DNA from: Brasenia schreberi
Lineage: Eukaryota; Streptophyta; Magnoliopsida; Nymphaeales; Cabombaceae
NCBI GenBank assembly: GCA_036023115.1
Contig: JAYKKT010000074.1
Location: forward strand, 12,148,001-12,212,000
DNA length: 64,000 nucleotides
Direction of reading: 5' to 3'
Of the stretch, positions 1 through 10,532 are shown in pieces; within the stretch, counting starts at the first letter, position 1; every line of letters starts with the position of its first letter. Under the pieces are notes generated by a model. That model was not told where the DNA came from, did not search any database, and saw nothing but the letters and a program-made list of their open reading frames with translations. The position numbers and the translations under genes were made by a program.

Positions 1-590
1 AAAACCCATTGGGAAACTCTAGACATAGTACTTGTAAAGGGGATGATTTTTCTTAGACTGCATTACGATAAGCATCCTTCTATCCTTGAAGGATTTAGTG
101 ATATTAGTTGAATAACAAAAAAATCTTGGAGTAATAGGGTCGTTGGATATGTGTTTCTTGTAAGTGATGGCATTGTCACTTGAAAATCTAAAAAACCAAC
201 TATTTTGGCTCATTCTACCTTTGAGGCACAACTATATGTTTTGGATGAGACTTGATTAGAAGGTTAATGACTTAAGGTTCTTATATTAACTTTACCTATG
301 ATAAAGAAGTTGCTTTCTACAATTTCAATGCATTGTGATAGCATGAGTACAATTGTTAAGATTAGTAGTTTCAGGTACAACTAAAAGCAATGGATACACA
401 TCCACACTAAAGTCAGTTATTATGTGTGATGGGGTCATGGTTGTATATTTTATTGGATCCAAAGTTAATACAGTTGATTCTTTAAGTAAGGGTTTATCAG
501 TAGTCTTAGTTGAGAAATTTAGTTTGATAAGAGGATTGAAATCCATGATTTATTTACAAACAGTGATAACCCAACCTAACTGAGTGATAA
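1..590 (+). pseudogene. Ty1/copia pol 3' end (RNase H), degenerate
   Basis: Broken plus-strand reading frames match the C-terminal RNase H domain of copia polyproteins. Bases 80-250 encode a stretch resembling 'EGFSDISW' followed by 'YVFLVSDGIVTWKSKKPTI' and 'STFEAQ', the usual order of RNase H motifs. Bases 440-545 encode 'VYFIGSKVNTVDSLSKGL' and 'LIRGLKSM', matching the end of copia pol ('VRSKDNVADPLTKGL...GLKP'). In-frame stops show that it is dead. The 5' part of the element lies outside the window. A spacer of about 500 bp follows, then a polypurine tract and LTR, which is the expected layout. Confidence 0.8.
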
Positions 591-1099
591 TCCCACGAAG
601 TAGGTTCAATATAGTAGTAACAAGTTGTGTGAATAAGATGACACTTTTTGTAATGTAATATTTTTAGCATATGTGTATTTGTCCCTTATAAACCTAAAGT
701 GTCATGATTTTAAGTTTAGCTAGAGATTATTCTCTAAATAAGATTGAATCCTATAACAGGATGCTAGCAGTACATCTTTAGACATACCCAGTTAAATGAT
801 TGACATTATGTGACTGCAATAGGGGAATTAGGTTGTTCCCTAAAGTCAAGCATGATACCGGATATAGATGAATGGCCATTAATGTATCACCCCTAAAGAT
901 CACGTCATAACCTTTTATTATGTTGTTACTAATAGACACATTTACACCCAATGTTTAGGTTCAAGATGTTTGTTTACCTAGTTCCTTTAAGGGTAACACT
1001 AGATAACTCAGATAACGGTTAAAACCAAAAGATACCATTAAAGTATAATATGATAGTTGGTTTGGGAAGCCACTTTACAATCTAGGATTTTGTGGGGAT
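590..1099 (+). other. copia spacer between pol and 3' LTR, with polypurine tract
   Basis: Non-coding spacer of the copia element. The last bases, about 1092-1099 (gtggggat), are the polypurine tract next to the LTR start. No open frame of note. Confidence 0.6.
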
Positions 1100-1979
1100 T
1101 GTTGGATTAATGATAATTATGATTGGGTTAATTAAAATCATGTGCATTAATAATATTTAATTCATGTTGATATCCCTAAATATTTAATTGATGCATCATT
1201 GATATATGTGAAATTTCTAAAGTGTAAAAAAGTCACATGTGAGAGACTTATGCATATGATGTCCAAGATGAGACAAAGTTTAGTCTCATATTGAAGAATG
1301 AGACAAACTCACTTGTCTTTTTATATAGTTAGTAGCTCATGAACCTTAGTTCAAAGAGCTTGGGGAGAACATGCTAGACCTCACATGTGCGTGCTGGGCT
1401 TGAGTTTGAAAATTGGTCTATCTTTTTGCATGAAAACTTTTGATCTAGCGGTCAAGAGTATCTATGCGGGAACGGTTACGAGACAGAGAGGTATATTGTT
1501 TGGATTGGATCCATGATTTTTAATTCATCACAACATCTATAAATAAGAGATTAGGGCTTCCTAATCTCACACTTTTGTGTGAAACACTCTCTTTCCTCCT
1601 ACCTTTGCTCTCTGCCCATGGTGTTCTCTATGGTTGTGTGGTTGCTTCTTGTCATCCTTCCCCTTCAATCATAGGCGTCTAAGGCGTGGTCGAAGTCAAC
1701 TCGAAATCAGGTACATAGCTTTGAGTTGTGTGTGCATTTTATCATAAGTGAAAGACAAAGGTGCCCTACGTATTGTATAGTGGAACGCTGATTTCTAAGG
1801 CAAGTCTACATGGGCAACTCGCACGGATGTTTCTTTTCTTATTATTGCTTTTGCTTTTTTTTTTTCGAATGGTTTGTTTATGGTTTACTTTGAATTTGTG
1901 GCTGTTGTTGATTGGGGCATGTTTATAATTGTTATATATTGATTTATTATGCATGTATTTCTATGGATTTTACCAAACA
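1100..1979 (+). repeat. copia 3' LTR (about 880 bp)
   Basis: Begins TGTTGGATTAATG directly after the purine tract, a common copia LTR start. A likely end is ...TTTTACCAAACA at 1979, giving TG...CA termini. It contains a TATA-like promoter (tataaataag, about 1534) followed by a CT-rich leader and 'cactctctttcctcc', consistent with U3-R. The right boundary is inferred from the CA terminus and from a change of sequence character. No second LTR is available for comparison. Confidence 0.6.
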
Positions 1980-1984
1980 TATGA

Positions 1985-2170
1985 CGTTCCTTCATGCTTA
2001 GTGCCAATGGGTACAGAGTTTGCTTTGAGGAAAACAAAACTTAGAGACGATGGCTTTGTAAAGTCATGAAGCTCCTTGTTCAGCACACAAAATCTCTCGG
2101 TGAACAAGAGGGCGAGTCTGAGTCTCCGGGTGAGATGCTAGGTCATGAAGCTCCTTGTTCTTATTCTTGT
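1985..2170 (-). pseudogene. relic of a HIPP-like 5' leader, cut by the copia LTR
   Basis: This stretch is recognisably similar to the leader of the HIPP gene at about 3797-3915. Shared blocks in the same order are gaaaacaaaactt, gatgg-ttttg, aacaagagggc-ag, ggtgagatgct-ggt and tgaagc-cctt-ttct. A possible ATG-AAG (minus strand, about 1990-1995) sits where HIPP exon 1 would be. Sequence beyond it is replaced by the LTR. Inference: a diverged tandem paralogue of the HIPP gene was truncated by retrotransposon insertion. The similarity was judged by eye. Confidence 0.4.
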
Positions 2171-2990
2171 CGTAAAAAATAACGATGCAATTTAATTTGA
2201 ATAGATAGCAGCTATTCAAATCCAGTAGATTAGAAATATGATGTGGGTCATTTTACATAACTTTAACTCTCGTTTTCAAGAAGATTATGGATAAACGTTG
2301 AGGTGATAGAATGGATTACAGGAATCCAACGTGTATCTCGGTTGCTATTAGAATCACTCATATGAACACGAAAAGATTTATGCATGAAGCATATTAAGTT
2401 ACAGTTATTAGAAAATGAAGGAAATATAAGAAAAAAATAAGAAATAATTGTTGGTCTATTTTTTTAATAATTATTTATAAGTTTTTGTTGAGGTGACAAA
2501 AGATAAATCTTCTTGTTGTTTTTATTAAGTGGGACGTGTCAATTGCTCCAACTTCGAGATCCATTGAAGTCATAGACCCGAACCTTTTATCTTATCAATT
2601 CTTAAGACTCCGGAGTGCTTTCGATGTTAACACGTGTAAATGAACACAAGAGGCTTATAAATGAGTCGGGAAAAAGTTAAACCGATTAAACGTGAAATGA
2701 AATGAAATGAATCGAAATTCTATTTCAAATAACATAGGGTCGTAGGAAAACTAGGTTCGGATCAGCCCTTAAGTCATCTTCTGATGAGAGAGATGCCAGT
2801 TGTAGCGTAGACATGGTCGGTTTTAAATTGATCCGACGGTTTAACTGAAATCATACTGGGTTAAGAGTTGATTGAAATCAGAACCGTTGAATCGGGCTTA
2901 AAATTGGGGATCACCAAGTTTTACGGTTCCACAAGATCTCAAATCAGAACTGAAACCCGATGGTTCCAAACTAGAATTGGAAGAACATGG
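2171..2990. other. intergenic, no gene seen; GGTT-rich tract at 2810-2965
   Basis: No supported gene. Bases 2810-2965 carry degenerate 'ggtt...aaccg' text of the same type seen at 8.4-9.0, 16.0 and 36.6 kb. The 3' UTR of the minus-strand HIPP gene would occupy the right edge. Confidence 0.4.
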
Positions 2991-2995
2991 AGATT

Positions 2996-3743
2996 TTACA
3001 TCATGGAGCAAGGGTCAGGGTTGTAAACTGGAACAGTATGCACGATATGCTGTGGGACAAAAGGATGGTAAGCCAACGGCCACGATTCCACGGGCTTGGG
3101 CTCATCGCTTTTCTTCTTCTCTTCATCTTTCTTTTCCTCGACTTCTTCCAAACTGATCAACTCTGTTCGGAAGTTCTTCCTCAAAGATTTCACCAATTTA
3201 AACGCGTCCATGTCCTCGCCAATCACTACCAACTTGGTTTTATCCCCCTTATCCAATGCTACTGAATTTACACCTGAAAATCATTTCAATAACAGTAAAA
3301 TAACTAGCTTCTAGTGACATAATTGTGTTGTGTATTAATTGCATAGAGAAAGACTGAAGAAATCATTAATGAATATTAATTATACCTGCAGCACTCACAG
3401 AAGTCTTCAGGGCCTTGGACCTTCTCTTCTCGTCGAACATATCTAGCTTGAGCACCACCTTTTGCTGCGTCATCAAATTCATCGACCAACTGTGAATTAT
3501 TTCTTTTGTGAAAACAGCCAAAAAGAATAAATATGGATCAAGGCAGCGAAGAATTTGATGGATTTAATCCCACGCTGTTAAACAAACTGTTATAAATCGA
3601 GTGCACAGAGTCCTTGAATTCCTTTTTACTCTCAGACGATAACTACCAACTTCATTATATTGCAATTTTTATGCTTTTACTAATACCAGCATGAGATTCA
3701 AAGCAAAACACACGCACACAGATTTTGTTCATACCTTCGTCAT
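2996..3743 (-). CDS. HIPP: heavy-metal-associated isoprenylated plant protein (HIPP), 3 exons, 121 aa
   Basis: Exons on the minus strand: 3743-3735 (M-T-K only), 3464-3386 and 3273-2996. The introns are 270 bp and 112 bp with GT-AG ends, and the frame is continuous (366 nt). A three-codon first exon ending in Lys, then 'QKVVLKLDMFDEK', is the standard HIPP layout. Residues about 4-70 form an HMA-like fold (KVVLKLDM, then GVNSVALDKGDKTKLVVIGE, then LVKSLRK). A Lys/Glu-rich linker and a Pro/Tyr/His tail ending C-S-M-M follow. C-S-M-M is a CaaX-type prenylation signal, so membrane attachment is expected. The metal-binding CxxC of classic HMA domains is absent (DEKRRSK occupies the loop). This is known for many HIPPs, but here even the usual single Cys is Arg. 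Metal binding is therefore doubtful, and a protein-interaction role is possible. The family is linked to metal homeostasis and to pathogen susceptibility. Confidence 0.87.
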
Positions 3744-3935
3744 GATGCAGTTGTGAAGAAGTGATGAGATGCTAATTCAATTCGCCGTCTATGTAGCGAA
3801 AAACAAAACTTCGGGAAGATGGTTTTGCAGAGCAAGTATAAAATCTGTCAATAAACAAGAGGGCAAGCATAGGGGTGAGATGCTTGGTGCTGAAGCACCT
3901 TCTTCTGTGTCTTTCAACGGAAGCAGCTATTCTTC

Positions 3936-3945
3936 TATATATAGG
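3936..3945 (-). promoter_or_regulatory. TATA box of the HIPP gene
   Basis: The palindromic ctatatatag lies about 190 bp upstream of the HIPP start codon on the minus strand. Transcription would start near 3905-3910, giving a leader of about 165 nt. Position and sequence fit a plant core promoter. This is inferred without transcript data. Confidence 0.5.
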
Positions 3946-4208
3946 CGAATGCGAAGAGTCTTGTGGGGGAAGAAGGAGAGGAAGAACTAGCAGGTATTTT
4001 GACCCGGTTAGCACGGTATTTGGGGCCCAGGGAGACCGTTTTCTTTATCTTAAACAAAATCAGTAAAGAATCTTCACGGTATATAATATAGTTGTGTTTA
4101 TTGAATTAATATGGCCCACGAGTCAAATCGAGTCAAGATCAAAGTTGGGACTCCGAACTTTGACCGATTTTAGTTCCGTGTCCATTTTCTTGGAATAAAA
4201 TCATAAAT

Positions 4209-6330
4209 CACGTTAGTAGTTAACTCTACATAACTTAGATCATTCTTTATTGTTTCTTTCTAACACTTTTGTGGTCGTTCTCTACCTCTTTTAATACTTT
4301 CAAAATCTAGTTTTTCATACCATTTTACACACGTTTCTTTCTATACGTCCAAACCATCTTAAACGATATTCTTTTATTTTATCCTCTATTTGTGTCACTC
4401 TCAATTTGTTTATAATAACCTCATTATGTATAATGTCTTTCTTTATATGACTATTCATCCATCTCAATATCTTCATTTTGGCCATAGACATCTTTTGTAC
4501 ATGTTAATGATTAATTATTCCTATATAATATTTATCTTTTAACATTAATGATATCTTCTTGTCACAAAGAATATATGATGACCTTGTCTATTTTAACCAA
4601 CCTGCATTAGTTGTATGCATAATATCTTCATCAATTCTTCAATTACTCTGAAAATTTGACTCTAGTTATTTAAAAATTTTCTTTTGAGAGATGTAATGTG
4701 TGTCAATTTTAATTTCTATGTCATCTAAAGTAACGAAATCATCAAACTTATATTTCATATATTGTGTCTTTGTCCTACTAAATTGAAAGTTTTTACTTTC
4801 TAATGTTTTTCTCCATAGTTCCAATTTTCTATTAATTTTTTCTTTAGACTCCTCCACTAAGGCAATGTCATCTACAAATAAAATATATCAATGTACTTAT
4901 CTTAAATATATTTTGTTAACTCATAAATTACCATTATAAATAATTATGGACTTAAAGTTAATCCTTGATGTAATCCAATATTAACTTCAAAGAAGTCTAT
5001 CATTCCTTCATGATTCCTCACACATGTTTTTGCACTATCGTACATGTCTCTTATAAGGTTTATATATGTTAATGGGATATTTTTTTTTCTAATGTTCTCT
5101 AAAGAACATCTCTTGGTATCTTATCATAAGTTTTTTCTATATTAATAAATATCATGTGAAGGTCTTTCTTTTTTGTTATAAAATGTTTCATAAGACGTCT
5201 CAAAAGGTAAAGTGCTTAAATAGTACATTTGTCTCGCATGAATCCAAATTTATTCTCTATTGTACTCAATACTTATCTTAACCTATGTTCGATAATTCTT
5301 TCTCATAGTTTCATAGTATGACTTATTAACTTGATACCTTGATAATTTGCACAATTCAAAATGTTTTTCTTGTTCTTGTATATGGGTATAAGTACTCACT
5401 TTCCATTCCTCGGGCATATTTTGGTTTCTCTATATTTCATTGAATAGTCTTATGAGTAAGTGATTCTTATCTCTCTTAAGATTTTTTAAACTTCTATAGG
5501 AATATTATCTTGTCCTACCTATTTACCAACCTTCATATGTTTAAGAGGCTCTTTGACTTCATTTTTTTAAATACGTCAGTAGAAATTATGATTTATATAC
5601 TTTTCGGATTTGGGTAACTCTCTTAGGTTAATACTAACATCTTTATTTTCATTAAAAAATTTATAAAAAATAAATTTTCATCTATTTTGCATATCATCAT
5701 TTGTCACTAGAATTTTTTTATCCTCAGTTTTTATGCATCTAATAAAATTAAGATCCTTAGTTTTATTACTCTATGCCTAGATATCCTAAAAAAATCTTTT
5801 TTATCCTCTTTTGAGTTGAGCTTTTTATATAAATCCTCTCAAATTTTAGCTTTTGCTTCACTAATGATTTTTTTCCTTCTTTCTTTACTTTCTTATAAGT
5901 TTCTAAAGTTTCATTAGTCTTCTTAGTATAATGCCTTCTCCGCCTTTTTTTTTCACCACCAAGCTTCTTTTTATGCTGGTATACCTTCCTTAGATTCTCC
6001 TAACACATCTTTCGTCACTTTCTTAATATCTATAATTATATTGTTTCACATATCACAAGGTATACCAACGTAATTCCAAGCGTTTCCTTGAAGGACTTTC
6101 TGTTTAAATATACCTTCTTTCTCACTTTTGAGGTTCTATCATTTAGTAGAAATAGTTTGATGTACTCTTTTCTTCTTTGTTCACTTTTTTAGTTGTAAAT
6201 CTATAACTAAAAGTCGATGTTGAGTGGTTAAGCTTTTTCTTAGAATTATCTTGCCATCTTTGCAACACGATCTGTCTTTTTTTATAAACAAAATAATCAA
6301 TTTGTGATTGTGATAAGTCATTGACTATTT
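4209..6330 (-). mobile_element. RTE-type LINE copy 1, strongly decayed
   Basis: Minus-strand remnant of the same LINE family found at 43.5, 55.8 and 60-64 kb. Bases 4857-4666 encode the RT-adjacent segment '[20 protein letters not shown]'. Bases 6330-6150 encode the endonuclease end 'SQSQIDYF'. Between them lie AT-biased, stop-filled equivalents of the connector and RT. The copy lacks the terminal (GTT)n tail region (about 90 bp shorter at the 3' end) and the N-terminal half of the endonuclease. It looks older than the other copies. Confidence 0.8.
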
Positions 6331-6486
6331 GTGTTTGTTTCAAACTGTGAAATATGTAAAGAAATAAAATTCCTGGAAAAATAATAAAAAATATAATGAA
6401 ACAGATGTTTTGAACCATCGATTCCGCTTCCACTTCGAACCAAGGGGTCCCTTGTTTTGGTCTCGGTTCTGGTCTGGTTTATACGA

Positions 6487-6665
6487 CAGACAAATCCCGA
6501 AGAACTTTACCGTTCCTCGCTCGCCAAATTCTCCATTGGTCTAAATGCAAGTAGAGCCAAAGCATCTTCTCAGCCATAAGACCCATTCAACGCGTGGAAA
6601 ATCAAAGTCCACCAATCTCTAAAGCCCATATCGGTTGAAGCAACTGCAAAATCATAGTTATATGT
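6487..6665 (-). pseudogene. L1-type retroelement fragment (RNase H-like region)
   Basis: On the minus strand one frame reads 'DQWRIWRARNGKVLRDL', resembling the 'WRIWKARN..VF' signature just ahead of the RNase H-like domain of plant L1 LINEs. Another frame just upstream gives 'GFRDWWTLIF'. The frame shift and the isolated position mark it as a relic. Confidence 0.45.
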
Positions 6666-7184
6666 CACCAGGCAATCTAATATTGTTGTTTCTTCAGTTT
6701 CCTTATTTCTTTTCGTGGTTTTCTGATTCCCCAAATCCCCAATAGGCATCTCCTTGATTAGTGTTGTGACTTTTTAGATTTCTTGATTATTTCCATTAAT
6801 TGAACCCTGTAGTTAGTTCCCCATGCATAGTGATGTTTGATTTCTTTAAATTATATGGCTAATTTATTTCGGACAGTTGTTCTTGTCCAGCATTGAATGG
6901 GGTAGAGGAACCACCATCCGACCGTCTTCGCCCGGCTGCGGGAATGTCGAGAGGATGGAGATGTGACTGCCAACCTAGAATGAGAGACGCATCTCCCAAT
7001 TGGATGGGGAACTGATCTGATGATGCTGTAGTTTTTCAATGAACCTTGGAGAAAAAGATTTACCATCGATAAAAAAAGTTTATTTTCGACGGTTCCAATC
7101 ACCGGAAAAAATCATTTCCGACGATTGGATAAAAAAGGGTCGAAAAAATATACTCCCAATTGGATGGGGAACTGATCGCTTTCA
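6666..7184. repeat. direct repeat (about 60 bp) flanking an 85-bp insert
   Basis: The sequence starting tcccaattggatggggaac at about 6993-7060 recurs at about 7153-7215, followed in both by ttcaatgaaccttc/g and aaaagattta. The stretch between them carries tcgacggttcc...ccgacgattgg. The remainder is unremarkable non-coding DNA. Confidence 0.5.
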
Positions 7185-7570
7185 ATGAACCTTCCAGGAA
7201 AAGATTTAACCAGCCTTTTTATGGCCAATATGTTCAGAAAATTGTCAATTTATGCCAAGCTTCTCATAGCGAGCAATAATAAACCTCATTGCAACGTTGT
7301 TAGCACCAATAACATTCATCCACTTCGCATTTCAATTTCTGTGTTGCATCTAGCAGGACCGACGCCTTCAAATGCTATGCTCCACTCCCCGAACTGCGAA
7401 GATGCCTGCATGACTGCCCTCCTCTTTATTCAGATGAATAAAATGCGAAGTAAATCTTATTCCTTGAAGTTGTTGTCACCATGATGCCTTCCATGGATCA
7501 TGTCCCTCTGATCCAAATTAATCTCATTTGGATCTCTTTTGGTCATGACTTTGGATGTAAATCTCTAGCC
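7185..7570 (+). pseudogene. decayed pentatricopeptide-repeat (PPR) gene fragment
   Basis: The open frame 7185-7484 contains 'CNVVSTNNI', then 'PSNAMLHSPNCEDACM' and 'ALLFIQMNKMRSKSYSLKLLSP'. This follows the PPR pattern 'NVVSTNTMI...WNAMI...ALxLFxQMxxxGxxPNSFTLxSVLP'. The next frame (7481-7560) continues with 'SMDHVPL...SFGHDFGCKS', resembling 'ACASLxHLPLGKQIHGxxxxxGF'. The frame change and the lack of surrounding repeats make it a pseudogene. The call rests on pattern recognition of degenerate repeats only. A SINE follows immediately. Confidence 0.42.
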
Positions 7571-7688
7571 AGAGCGTTAGCTCAACGGCGGGGCGCTCTA
7601 GCACTGGTGGGGAGTTCGACTCCAAAGAGTGCATGTACGGGTGTGTGGGTGTTAAGCTTCGGACTCCTCTTGTAACAAATAAAAAACT
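7565..7688 (+). mobile_element. tRNA-derived SINE (copy A)
   Basis: An RNA polymerase III box A-like tagctcaacgg (7578-7588) is followed 22 bp on by a box B-like ggagttcgactcc (7611-7623). A conserved body follows (gtgtgtgggtgttaagcttcgg.ctcctcttgtaac) with an A-rich end (aacaaataaaaaac). Copy B 200 bp away shares the body, which shows a family. Confidence 0.75.
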
Positions 7689-7774
7689 TCAATCAACGTT
7701 TATGTGTAGGGTAGAATTGGTGCGCGCTAGTGCGTACTTGACAAGTGCACACCACATTTTTGAACGTTTGGTAG

Positions 7775-7897
7775 GTTCTCATTTAACGCTCAACGGCAGC
7801 CTGCCTTGGCCCTGATGCCACTGGTGAGGAGTTCGACCCCTACGGGATGCAAGTGTGGCGTGTTAGGCTTCGGCCTCTTCTTATAACAAAAAAAAGA
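7775..7897 (+). mobile_element. tRNA-derived SINE (copy B)
   Basis: Second copy, same strand. gctcaacggcagcctgcc replaces box A and ggagttcgacccc (7828-7840) is box B. The body gtgttaggcttcggcctc and the tail tcttataacaaaaaaaag match copy A. The poly-A-like end shows the orientation. Confidence 0.75.
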
Positions 7898-8221
7898 AAA
7901 TCCAATGAAGAACCTATCTATGCTTGAACACAAAATTATGACTTCTTGGCACCAGTGGACCTGATTTGACCGGGACAGGACTATGCATAGTAGGGATGAT
8001 TTTCAGATCGGGACTCATGTGGAATAATTTCCACAGTGGTACCAATGTGTCTAGAACCTGTTCTTTCTTTTGGTCCTTTCATTTGGAAAACGGCATGAAT
8101 TTGCGGACCCCAAGTACGACACGAGAACTCTCCAAGTCATCAAAAGGCATAGGCTGGACCGGAATGGGTCCATGACTTGATCCCTATAGTAATGACCAAT
8201 TAAAAGCATGTGATGTGGATA
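7898..8221. other. intergenic, nothing recognised
   Basis: A 69-codon open frame at 7966-8175 has no recognisable motif. No gene is called. Confidence 0.3.
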
Positions 8222-8355
8222 GGTTTAAGCTTCAAGGCCACAAGTACTAGATTTCCTAACACACACTCACACATGCATCCTTTGAGAGTCAAACTCCCCA
8301 CTAACAGTAACGGCGCTAAAAAACCATGTTGTTGAGCTAACGCTATGATGTTTGT
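8222..8355 (-). mobile_element. tRNA-derived SINE (copy C), inverted
   Basis: Reverse complement of the same SINE family: gttgagctaacgct (box A, reverse) near 8331-8344, agtcaaactcccc (box B, reverse) near 8287-8299, then the body and tail to about 8222. It lies about 330 bp from copy B in opposite orientation, so the pair could form a hairpin. Confidence 0.65.
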
Positions 8356-8389
8356 TTTTACCCAAGTCAATTTCGAAGATGTGCGTGTC

Positions 8390-9020
8390 CCGGGTATTGA
8401 ACCGGTTCCAGTTTTAGAAAGTTCGATTTTGGGACGATTTTGCTCTGCATAATCCGTATTTTTTCTAAAAAAATTGAAAATCATAAGAAAAAATTCCAAA
8501 ACTGGTCGTTTGGAACCTTCGTTTCTGGTTTGTTTTCGGTTCCAGTTTTATAAAAAGTGAAACTGGAATCAAACCGCTGGTTCTAGTTTGGTTTTGGTTC
8601 GAGGTTCAGTCAACTTCTGGCCCGGTTTGATTCTGGTGAACCGATTAGAAACCGCCATGTCTAAATAGGACCACCATCTGCAAGGGAGAGGAAAGATTCA
8701 AATCCAACAAAAGAACAAAGGAGACAAGCAAAAAAAAACAAGGAAGATTGTGACATCATTATTAACATTAGTCTTCAATACCGTGTTGAACACGGAATGC
8801 TAGAAATCAACTTAATCTTGGTTATGTCATGCACTGGACTTCCAGAACCGTCAGTTCAGTTTAAGGCCTGAACCACTGAGAACCAAAAAAAATAGTAAAA
8901 TTTTTGAAAATTTAAAAACTAAAAAATATATAAACCGTTTGGAACTAGTTTAAGTCTGGTTCTGGTTTCATGGAAGGTGGAACCGAAACTAAACCAGATA
9001 GTACCTTGTTTCAGATAGTA
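8390..9020. repeat. degenerate GGTTC/GGTTT-rich tract
   Basis: Runs of text such as ggttccagttttag, ggtttggttttggttcgaggttc and gaaccgattagaaacc, in two blocks (8390-8660 and 8820-9010) separated by A-rich DNA. Similar blocks occur at 2.8, 6.45, 16.0 and 36.6 kb. No coding potential. Confidence 0.5.
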
Positions 9021-9034
9021 CTAATTTAAGTCTA

Positions 9035-9105
9035 GATGCACACCCGTGGTGTCGAACTTACAACCTTTGACTTATGAGTTGACCCCCTAACCAGGTGATG
9101 TATTG
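9035..9105 (-). mobile_element. possible tRNA-derived SINE fragment
   Basis: Reverse complement shows tggttagggggtcaactcat (box A-like) and ggttgtaagttcgacacc (box B-like). The spacing fits a tRNA-related head, but no tail was identified. Confidence 0.35.
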
Positions 9106-10140
9106 CTCTTTGTGCTTTCATGTTAATGATTCTTACTTAACACAAATGTTTTAAGGCACATCCCACTCTCAGCAGTGTTAAATGAACGAAGCTGCTTGTT
9201 GGTGAGCTCATCAGTGTAGTTGGGTACATGATCTGGACGAGCTGAACACCGACCGGCTCATGAAGCTTTACACGCCAATATATATGTGTATATATATAGA
9301 TAGATAGAAAATGTGATCCTCCTCAACTCTAATATGCTCACTCATTTGCTTTTATGTGGTATTAGAGTAAATTTTTTTAAATATTTTTAAAAAGTAAAAA
9401 GAACATTGTTATTATATGCATGCCATCCAAAAATAATAAGTGAACAACGTTAGTGGTGGATAAGATTCTGTATTCATATAGGGAGTAATCTTGTACAAAT
9501 ATTTTCATCATTTACAATCAAATGTACCATTGTATATTGCATTTGCAATTAATGCACGTGAATGCATTAAATGCAAAGTGATTTAAATCTTCACCGTTCA
9601 TCTTAAAGATCAAACAACGAAGATGTTGGTGCAAAATCATGAAATGTATGTAGTTAAGGTGCCTACATATATTGAGAGAGAGTTATTAGACCATGATCAC
9701 TCATGTGCTACTATTACTTTTAGGAACATGAGTGCAATAACATTATCATTCATCCTTTCATATAATTCCTTAAAAAATTAAATTCCACATATATGATCGA
9801 AATTCAATAAGTAAGCATTTCAGAGGTGAATGGGATCTGATTTTCCTCTATGTATATATGTGTGTGCACATGCATGTGTGTGTTTGCACATGCAAGAAAA
9901 TCATGTTCATCAAACCAATTTGGTTGAAATAATAGAATTCAGTGACGAAATATTTACATTCTAGAAGAAAATTGTACATAATACAAAATTTTGACTCAAC
10001 TTTTGACTAGCAACTAAATTTTCTAAAAAAAGTTAGATGCTAAAATTTGTGTTTTTAAGCTCAAAGAGTAGCTTATTCAGCTTGTTTATCGTGGGTACTA
10101 ACGGCTTCTTCTGCTAGTTCAACGTGATTCCCTTTCTCTT
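9106..10140. other. intergenic, AT-rich, no gene seen
   Basis: Contains a degenerate gagctc-rich patch (9195-9275) and a short ta/tagata microsatellite (9280-9310). No supported gene. Confidence 0.4.
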
Positions 10141-10469
10141 CCTTTTAGTAGTAATTAATTGTTCGAAAGCACATTCCTTTCGGCTCTTAAAAAAGAGCAT
10201 ATGAACCAGGGATGTTGATGGGATCCCCTGCTCCCCCTGGGGCTCCACCCTGAATGGGGCAGATTCGAGTGATCTCTGTAAGATTCAAGGCGGGTGTGGG
10301 GAGACCGTAGATGATCCCCCTGCAGACTTGCTTCTCCGTCTTGCGAACCCGCCTCGCTCAATGACCCGTTTTAGATCCACAGGCGCAGATATAAATCGTT
10401 CTTAACTTCTTAGTCCTTCCCTGAATCTCCCTTCTCACTTCTCAGCAAACTCTACCAGTGTGCCGTTGG

Positions 10470-10472
<3 letters not shown>
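10141..10472. other. GC-richer tract without recognised gene
   Basis: A 68-codon minus-strand frame (10155-10361) lies in a GC-rich island that includes ggggctcc/ggagcccc-like complementarity. The island resembles the G-rich tract at 15.75-15.92 kb. No protein family is recognised. Confidence 0.3.

Positions 10473-10529
<57 letters not shown>
10473..10529. repeat. (CT)n microsatellite
   Basis: Uninterrupted CT dinucleotides, 28 units. Confidence 0.97.

Positions 10530-10532
<3 letters not shown>

Noticed and set aside
7565..7640. Functional tRNA gene
   Set aside because: Box A and B are present, but no cloverleaf or anticodon arm could be formed and the sequence has a SINE body and A-tail.
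8200..8499. 99-codon minus-strand frame
   Set aside because: Runs through an inverted SINE and GGTTC-type repeat text; no protein-like conservation.
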